Shown here in pieces: positions 59,432 to 64,000 of a stretch of DNA of 64,000 nucleotides. The stretch is from Streptomyces sp. TSRI0281 (lineage in GTDB: Bacteria; Actinomycetota; Actinomycetes; Streptomycetales; Streptomycetaceae): the NCBI RefSeq assembly GCF_001905125.1, contig NZ_LWLE01000011.1:1-64000 (forward strand), written 5' to 3'. The notes under the pieces were generated by a model. The model was not told where the DNA came from. It saw nothing but the letters and a program-made list of their open reading frames with translations, and did not search any database. Positions within the stretch are counted from its first letter, which is position 1. Every line of letters starts with the position of its first letter. Made by a program: the position numbers and the translations under genes.

Positions 59432-60604
59432 ATGCGTCCCTTCCGTATCGACATCCCGCAGGAACAGATCGACGACCTGCACGCCCGCCTCGGGGCCACC
59501 CGCTGGCCGGACGAGCTGCCCGGCGCCGGCTGGGACCGCGGGGTGCCGCTGGAGTACCTGAAGGGGCTCGCGGAGTACTGGCGCACCTCTTTCGACTGGC
59601 GCGCCGCCGAGGCCGAGCTGAACAGGTATCCGCAGTTCATCGAGGAGATCGACGGTGCCCCGGTGCACTTCCTCCATGTCGTCTCGCCGGAGCCGGACGC
59701 GACCCCGCTGCTCCTCACCCACGGCTGGCCCGGTTCGGTCGCCGAGTTCCTGGACGTGATCGGCCCGCTCTCCGATCCGCGTGCGCACGGCGGTGACCCG
59801 GCGGACGCCTTCCACCTCGTCATCCCGTCCATACCGGGGTACGGGTTCTCCAACCCCCTGCCGGAGAAGGGCTGGGACACCGCCCGCATCGCCCGTGCCT
59901 GGGCGGAGCTGATGGCACGGCTCGGATACGATCACTACATCGCTCAGGGCGGTGACGCCGGGGCGGTGATCTCGCTGGAGCTCGGCCGTACCGATCCCGA
60001 TCACGTGCTCGGGGTGCACGTGAACATGCTGATGACGTTTCCCTCCGGTGACCCCGCGGAGTTCGAGGGCCTGACCGAGCGGGACCAGGCCCGGCTGGGC
60101 AAGCTCTCCCGCTTCGACGCCGAGCTGTCGGGCTACATGAAGCTCCAGCAGACCCGCCCGCAGACGCTGGCGTACGCGCTGACCGACTCTCCGGTGGGCC
60201 AGCTCGCCTGGATCGCGGAGAAGTTCCTGGACTGGACGGGGGCCGAGCAGCTGCCGGAGGAGGCGGTCGACCGCGACCGGCTGCTGACGATCGTGTCGAT
60301 CTACTGGCTGACGGCGACCGCCGGTTCGTCCGCCCAGTACTACTACGAGGGTGCGGAGGCGGTGCGGGCCGCGGCCGGTGGGGCCGTGCCGCCGCCGCTC
60401 ACCGTGCCGGTGGGAGTGGCCGTCTTCCCCGACGACATCTTCGTACCGATCCGCCGTTTCGCCGACCGGGACATCCCCACCCTCATCCACTGGACGGAGT
60501 TCGAGCACGGCGGTCACTTCGCGGCGCTGGAGAAGCCGGCCGAGCTGGCGGGGGATGTCCGGACGTTCGCCCGTTCCGTGGTCCCGGCCGCTGCCGTCGT
60601 CTGA
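59432..60604 (+). CDS. Epoxide hydrolase (EHN-domain alpha/beta hydrolase)
   Basis: 390 residues, ATG 59432 with GGAG upstream. The N-terminal EHN domain (FRIDIPQEQIDDLHARLGATRWPDEL) is followed by the oxyanion motif LLLTHGWPGSVAEFL, the nucleophile Asp in AQGGDAGAVISLELG and His in FEHGGHFAALEKP. This type opens epoxides to diols. Enediyne clusters (SgcF, NcsF) use the same subfamily, but it also occurs singly in many Streptomyces. 35 bases before the solute-binding-fold gene, same operon. Confidence 0.92.
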   Translation: MRPFRIDIPQEQIDDLHARLGATRWPDELPGAGWDRGVPLEYLKGLAEYWRTSFDWRAAEAELNRYPQFIEEIDGAPVHFLHVVSPEPDATPLLLTHGWPGSVAEFLDVIGPLSDPRAHGGDPADAFHLVIPSIPGYGFSNPLPEKGWDTARIARAWAELMARLGYDHYIAQGGDAGAVISLELGRTDPDHVLGVHVNMLMTFPSGDPAEFEGLTERDQARLGKLSRFDAELSGYMKLQQTRPQTLAYALTDSPVGQLAWIAEKFLDWTGAEQLPEEAVDRDRLLTIVSIYWLTATAGSSAQYYYEGAEAVRAAAGGAVPPPLTVPVGVAVFPDDIFVPIRRFADRDIPTLIHWTEFEHGGHFAALEKPAELAGDVRTFARSVVPAAAVV

Positions 60605-60639
60605 ACCGTCCGTCACCGAAGAGCAGAAAGAGGCATCTC

Positions 60640-62049
60640 ATGACCGCCGCAACCGTGATCGACGTCTGGGTGGCCGACCTGACGTTCCCCGGCTACATGG
60701 ACCGGCTGCACAGGCTGGCCGCCGAGTTCGAGAAGGCGCACCCCGAGTACCGGATCAACCTGGAGGGACGCGACTTCCGTACGCTCTCCGAGGAGATAGC
60801 GGAGGCGGCCGAGCAGGGCCGGCCACCGGCGGTCGCCGAGTACTACTTCGCCGTCACCCAGGCCGCCCGTGACTCACGGACCCGTGACGGCAAGCCGCTG
60901 TTCACGTCGGTGGAGAAGGCCGTCGCCGGGCGCACCGAGATCCTCGGCGAGCCCGTCGTCCTCGACGACATCCTGCCGGCCGTGCGGGAGTACTACTCGG
61001 TCGACGGCGACCTGACGTCGATGCCCGCCGTGGTGACGGCCATGCTGATCTACGGCAACCGCGACCTTCTGCGGGCCGCCGGTGTCGAGAGCCTGCCGCG
61101 GACGTGGGAGGAGATCGAGGCCGCGTGCGAGGCGGTGGCCGCCCTGGAGAACGGGCCGTCGCACGGGGTGACATGGTCGAACCACGGTCTGTTCTTCCAG
61201 CAGGCGCTGGCCGTCCAGGGCGGACAGCTGGCCGACAACGACAACGGCCGCTCCGGCCGGGCCGGCCGGCTGGACCTCGCCTCGGCGGAGATGCTCGGCT
61301 GGGTGGAGTGGTGGCAGCGCCTGCACAGCCGGGGGCACTACCTCTACACGGGCAAGATCCCGGACTGGGAAGCCAACATGAAGGCGTTCGCGAACCAGGA
61401 CGTCGCGTTGCGCATCACCTCCTCCAACGACCTGAACTACATGGCGCAGGCCGCGCAGAACGCGGGCTTCGAGATGTCGGTCGGCCGTTACCCCGGCCGG
61501 GAGGACCAGCCGTACGGCGGGAACATCATCGCCGGTACCTCGCTGTGGCTGGCCAACGGCCTGGACGAGGTGACACAGGACGGTGCGCTGGCGTTCATGC
61601 AGTTCATGAACAGTCCGCGCAACGCCGCCGACCGCCACATCGCGAGCAGCTTCGTACCGGTCACGCGCTCCTCCTACCGGCTGCTTCAGGACGAGGGCTG
61701 GTTCGAGGCCAACCCCTTCCACCACCTGGCGAGCGCCCAGCTCAACACCTTCGCGGAGGGCCAGGGCGAGGGCGTCCCGCCGTGCTGCGGTGCGCTGTTC
61801 GGTGACTTCGCCGGGGCGCAGGACGTGATGACGCGGGCGATGGGAGACGTGCTGCTGGACGGCGTGGACCCGGCTCTGCGCTTCGGGCGGGCGACCGAGG
61901 AGGCGCAGCAGTTGCTGGACGACTACGACAAGGACCGGGCCGAGAACGGGGTCCGCAGCCCGCAGAGTCTGCGCGTGGAGTACTTCACCGGTATGGAGGT
62001 CTACACCGGGGCGCAGCTGGAGAACGCGGTGCGGGGCAGCTCCGGCTGA
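60640..62049 (+). CDS. Solute-binding-protein fold without signal peptide
   Basis: 469 residues, ATG 60640 with AGAGG upstream. IDVWVADLTFPGYMDRLHRLAAEFEKAHPEYRIN, SMPAVVTAMLIYGNRDLLRAAGVESLPRTWEEIEAACEAV and AFMQFMNSPRNAADRH are those of family-1 ABC solute-binding proteins (UgpB/MalE-like). The N-terminus has no signal peptide or lipobox, and no upstream start supplies one. There are no permease or ATPase genes. It is therefore probably cytoplasmic, acting as an intermediate-binding protein or an enzyme built on the SBP fold. Cys pair in VPPCCGAL. Co-transcribed with the epoxide hydrolase. Confidence 0.85.
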   Translation: MTAATVIDVWVADLTFPGYMDRLHRLAAEFEKAHPEYRINLEGRDFRTLSEEIAEAAEQGRPPAVAEYYFAVTQAARDSRTRDGKPLFTSVEKAVAGRTEILGEPVVLDDILPAVREYYSVDGDLTSMPAVVTAMLIYGNRDLLRAAGVESLPRTWEEIEAACEAVAALENGPSHGVTWSNHGLFFQQALAVQGGQLADNDNGRSGRAGRLDLASAEMLGWVEWWQRLHSRGHYLYTGKIPDWEANMKAFANQDVALRITSSNDLNYMAQAAQNAGFEMSVGRYPGREDQPYGGNIIAGTSLWLANGLDEVTQDGALAFMQFMNSPRNAADRHIASSFVPVTRSSYRLLQDEGWFEANPFHHLASAQLNTFAEGQGEGVPPCCGALFGDFAGAQDVMTRAMGDVLLDGVDPALRFGRATEEAQQLLDDYDKDRAENGVRSPQSLRVEYFTGMEVYTGAQLENAVRGSSG

Positions 62050-62060
62050 TCCACGGCGGC

Positions 62061-62114
62061 GGTGATGCCGAAGGGGCGGTACCCCGGCCGGGGTACCGCC
62101 CCTTCGGCATCACC
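62061..62114. terminator. Bidirectional terminator, 25-bp perfect stem
   Basis: Arms 62061-62085 and 62090-62114 are perfectly complementary around a GGCC loop, between convergent genes ending at 62049 and 62121. Confidence 0.95.
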
Positions 62115-62120
62115 GGGTGG

Positions 62121-62390
62121 TCACACGCTGAGCACCCGGTCGGTGTTGCGGTAGTAGTCGAATTCCACGGCCTGTCCGTCGAGGGCGATCCGGAGCTCGG
62201 CGAGCGAGGCCCGTACGGCGGCGAGCACGGCCGGGACCCGGCAGTTGTCGGCGAGGTAGCCCAGTGTGCGGTAGCTCTCCATGAGGTGGAGCTCCTGCTC
62301 GGCGGTCAGGTACTCGGCCGTGGGCTGCCACGGCGTCAGGATCTCGTCCGTCGGGGGTTCAGCCGTGAGCTGTGAGGACTCGTTCGTCAT
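62121..62390 (-). CDS. Small protein, 89 aa
   Basis: ATG 62390 follows GAAGGCGG and lies inside the 3' end of the ligase gene (32-base overlap). After a disordered start the rest is helical: YLTAEQELHLMESYRTLGYLADNCRVPAVLAAVRASLAELRIALDGQAVEFDYY. No family recognised with certainty. The overlap implies translation together with the ligase, perhaps as its partner subunit or a carrier-like helper; the carrier-protein DSL serine motif is absent. Confidence 0.7.
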   Translation of the reverse strand: MTNESSQLTAEPPTDEILTPWQPTAEYLTAEQELHLMESYRTLGYLADNCRVPAVLAAVRASLAELRIALDGQAVEFDYYRNTDRVLSV

Positions 62391-63669
62391 GAAGTCGTGC
62401 CGCCTTCCAGTTCGTTCGGGGCAGGCTGCCCGCCGGGGCGAGCTCCACCTGGGGCCGGATGCCGATCTCGCGCTTGAACTCCTCGGTGACGCGCGCGCAC
62501 AGCAGCTGCGCGGCCTCCGCTCCGAGCCCTCCCGCGTCGATCTTGACGTGGATGGTGTCGAGGCCGCGCACGGTGCGGATGGCCGAGTGGAACTCGTTGA
62601 CCTCGGCGAAGCCGCGTACGACGTCCTCGATCATGACGGGGGTGATGGAGACGCCCCGGATCTTGCGCATGTCGTCGACGCGCCGCAGGATGCCGCCGTC
62701 GTAGAAGTCCCAGGTCCTGCCGCAGCCGCACTCGCCGTACGGCCGCTTGACGACCACGTCCTCGGTCCAGTGCCGGAAGAGCTGGATGCTCTCACGGGCC
62801 AGGCCGGTGGTCACCCGGACGCCCTCCTCCCCGTAGCCGACCGGCTGGAGGGTCTCGGGGTGCAGCACCTCGTCGTAGCAGGAGGGCTCGTTGATGTGGC
62901 AGGCTCCGCGCCGCTGCGGGCACTCGAACATGAAGACCCCGCCGAACTCGGTGGTGCCGGCCGCGTTGAAGACGCGGGCGCCGAACGCCTCCTCGATGGT
63001 CCGGGTGGTGAAGTCGGAACGCGGTTCGGCGCCGGCGAGCATCACCTGGACGTTCGCGTCGCGGGCGAGGTCGATGCCCATGTCGCGGGCGGTCTCGATC
63101 AGCCGCATCGCATAGCTCGGGGTGAGGCCGAGCACTTCGATCCGGTAGTCGACCAGCAGCCGCACGACGGTCTTCGAATCGAGGCCGCCGGCGGGAACGA
63201 CGGTGCAGCCCATACGCTCCAGCGCGTAGTGCATCCCCCAGAACCCGGCGAAGAGGCCGTAGCCGAAGGCCACCAGTCCCCTGTGGTTCGGGCGCACCCC
63301 GTTGGCGTGCAGCGCGGTGCAGAAGGTGTCCACGCACCAGGCCCAGTCGCGTTCGGTGTCGAACGTGCGGATGGGCGGGTTGCCGCTGGTGCCGCTGGTC
63401 TGGTGGTGGCGCACTCCGCGTGAGGGGTCCAGCGAGGGCCAGGTGCCGTACGGGGGCGCGACCGCCTCGGCGGCCAGCAGGTCCTTCTTGTACAGCAGCG
63501 GCATCCGCGCCGCGTAGTCCTGCGGGGAATCGATGCCGTCGGGTATACGTCCGTTCCAGAACGGTGAGTTCCGCTTGGCGTGGTCGAGTGCCTGCCGGAG
63601 CCTGCGCCATTGCCATGCCTCTAGTTGCGGGCGGGGCATGGTCTCCGCCCTACTGTTCCAGTACGTCAC
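62359..63669 (-). CDS. PaaK/F390-synthetase-like adenylate-forming ligase
   Basis: 436 residues. GTG 63669 is chosen for GGAGG four bases upstream and because TYWNSRAETMPRPQLEAWQWRRLRQAL is the usual family start. AMP-binding motif TSGTSGNPPIRTFDT, then FNAAGTTEFGGVFMFECP, YGECGCGRTWDFYDGGILRRVDDMRKIRG and the C-terminal KIDAGG…FKREIGIRP domain of phenylacetate-CoA ligases. Activates an aryl acid with ATP, as CoA ester or acyl adenylate. Downstream of the amidotransferase, so the substrate is plausibly chorismate-derived. Confidence 0.92.
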   Translation of the reverse strand: MTYWNSRAETMPRPQLEAWQWRRLRQALDHAKRNSPFWNGRIPDGIDSPQDYAARMPLLYKKDLLAAEAVAPPYGTWPSLDPSRGVRHHQTSGTSGNPPIRTFDTERDWAWCVDTFCTALHANGVRPNHRGLVAFGYGLFAGFWGMHYALERMGCTVVPAGGLDSKTVVRLLVDYRIEVLGLTPSYAMRLIETARDMGIDLARDANVQVMLAGAEPRSDFTTRTIEEAFGARVFNAAGTTEFGGVFMFECPQRRGACHINEPSCYDEVLHPETLQPVGYGEEGVRVTTGLARESIQLFRHWTEDVVVKRPYGECGCGRTWDFYDGGILRRVDDMRKIRGVSITPVMIEDVVRGFAEVNEFHSAIRTVRGLDTIHVKIDAGGLGAEAAQLLCARVTEEFKREIGIRPQVELAPAGSLPRTNWKAARLHDERVLTAHG

Positions 63670-63765
63670 GACGCCTCCGTTGCACAGTGCCGACACCACT
63701 GACTCTTCTCGTTCGGCGAGGGCCCGGCATCTTTGGATGTGCGCACTTGTGTTCGGTGTTCCGTG

Positions 63766-64000
63766 TCACGCCGCCTCGACGTCGGGCAGAACCGCCGTGA
63801 AGGCGCGCACCGCGGAGAGGAAGTTCATGACGATGCGCATGCCGTGCTCGGTGCGGAAGCTCTCCGGGTGGAACTGGACCGACTCGATCGGCAGGTCCCG
63901 GTGCCGCAGGCCCATCACATAACCGTCGTCCGCGGACCGGGCCGTCACCTCCAGGCAGGACGGCACGGTCGTCTCGGGGACGACGAGGGAGTGGTAGCGG
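63766..64000 (-). CDS. Class I glutamine amidotransferase (TrpG/PabA-like), partial
   Basis: The 3' part of a gene that continues past the right edge; 78 codons are seen. RYHSLVV and IESVQFHPESFRTEHGMRIVMNFL are the C-terminal TrpG/PabA blocks with catalytic His and Glu in FHPES; the nucleophile Cys lies outside. In this family it supplies ammonia to a chorismate-using partner (anthranilate, ADIC or aminodeoxychorismate synthase). It could be free-standing or the tail of a fused PhzE-like enzyme; the window cannot tell. 96 bases before the ligase GTG, same strand. Confidence 0.85.
   Translation of the reverse strand, partial: RYHSLVVPETTVPSCLEVTARSADDGYVMGLRHRDLPIESVQFHPESFRTEHGMRIVMNFLSAVRAFTAVLPDVEAA

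Noticed and set aside
62121..62390. Small helical protein as an acyl or peptidyl carrier protein
   Set aside because: Size and helicity fit, but no Asp-Ser-Leu phosphopantetheine site is present.

Overview
The window is very GC-rich actinobacterial DNA. The coding style, the GTG/TTG starts, the secreted chitin LPMO behind a DasR-type operator, the SARP-type giant regulator and the rare TTA codon all point to Streptomyces or a close relative. It reads as accessory chromosome: short transcription units, many regulators paired with one oxidoreductase, and an unusual number of decayed genes (IS630, IS110, IS3 and integrase pieces; gyrB-like, metK, MarR, SGNH-hydrolase and SDR fragments; a DUF6086-like gene with an internal stop). 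No rRNA, tRNA or CRISPR array was seen.

Layout. 0-7 kb: IS debris, a small secreted protein, an AraC regulator, an IS3-type element with a broken transposase, a Nudix hydrolase, a TPR-like protein and integrase fragments. 7-14 kb: a TetR/SDR divergent pair with a clear operator-promoter, a barstar homologue, a secreted RTX protein, the LPMO, a TMEM175-like channel and a candidate toxin-antitoxin pair. 14.6-18 kb: a 669-residue protein with class I terpene-synthase landmarks followed by a strongly translated P450, a candidate terpene pathway. 18-34 kb: an operon of four tiny Cys-containing proteins, an N-truncated XRE regulator head-to-head with a flavoprotein, a GNAT, a SUMF1-like protein, a gyrB-like pseudogene, two regulator/NmrA-oxidoreductase pairs and a LuxR regulator. 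34-50 kb: secreted proteins, a membrane-anchored Mrr nuclease, an FAD monooxygenase divergent from a SARP/NB-ARC/TPR regulator fused to an isochorismatase-like domain, an EEP phosphatase, M1 and M28 exopeptidases and a MetE-like protein. 50-53 kb: a RibD-type reductase, a DUF4287-like protein and an MHS transporter/AhpD-like operon.

The last 10.5 kb looks like the edge of a natural-product cluster. It has a neocarzinostatin-family secreted apoprotein divergent from a 14-helix exporter, with a 20-bp tandem repeat between them. It then has a zinc-ribbon methyltransferase coupled to an FAD oxidoreductase, an epoxide hydrolase followed by a solute-binding-protein fold without signal peptide, and, on the other strand, a TrpG/PabA-like amidotransferase, a PaaK/F390-synthetase-like ligase and a small protein. 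This set resembles accessory genes of nine-membered enediyne chromoprotein clusters, but no enediyne PKS lies in the window, so that reading is a hypothesis. The cluster runs past the right edge.
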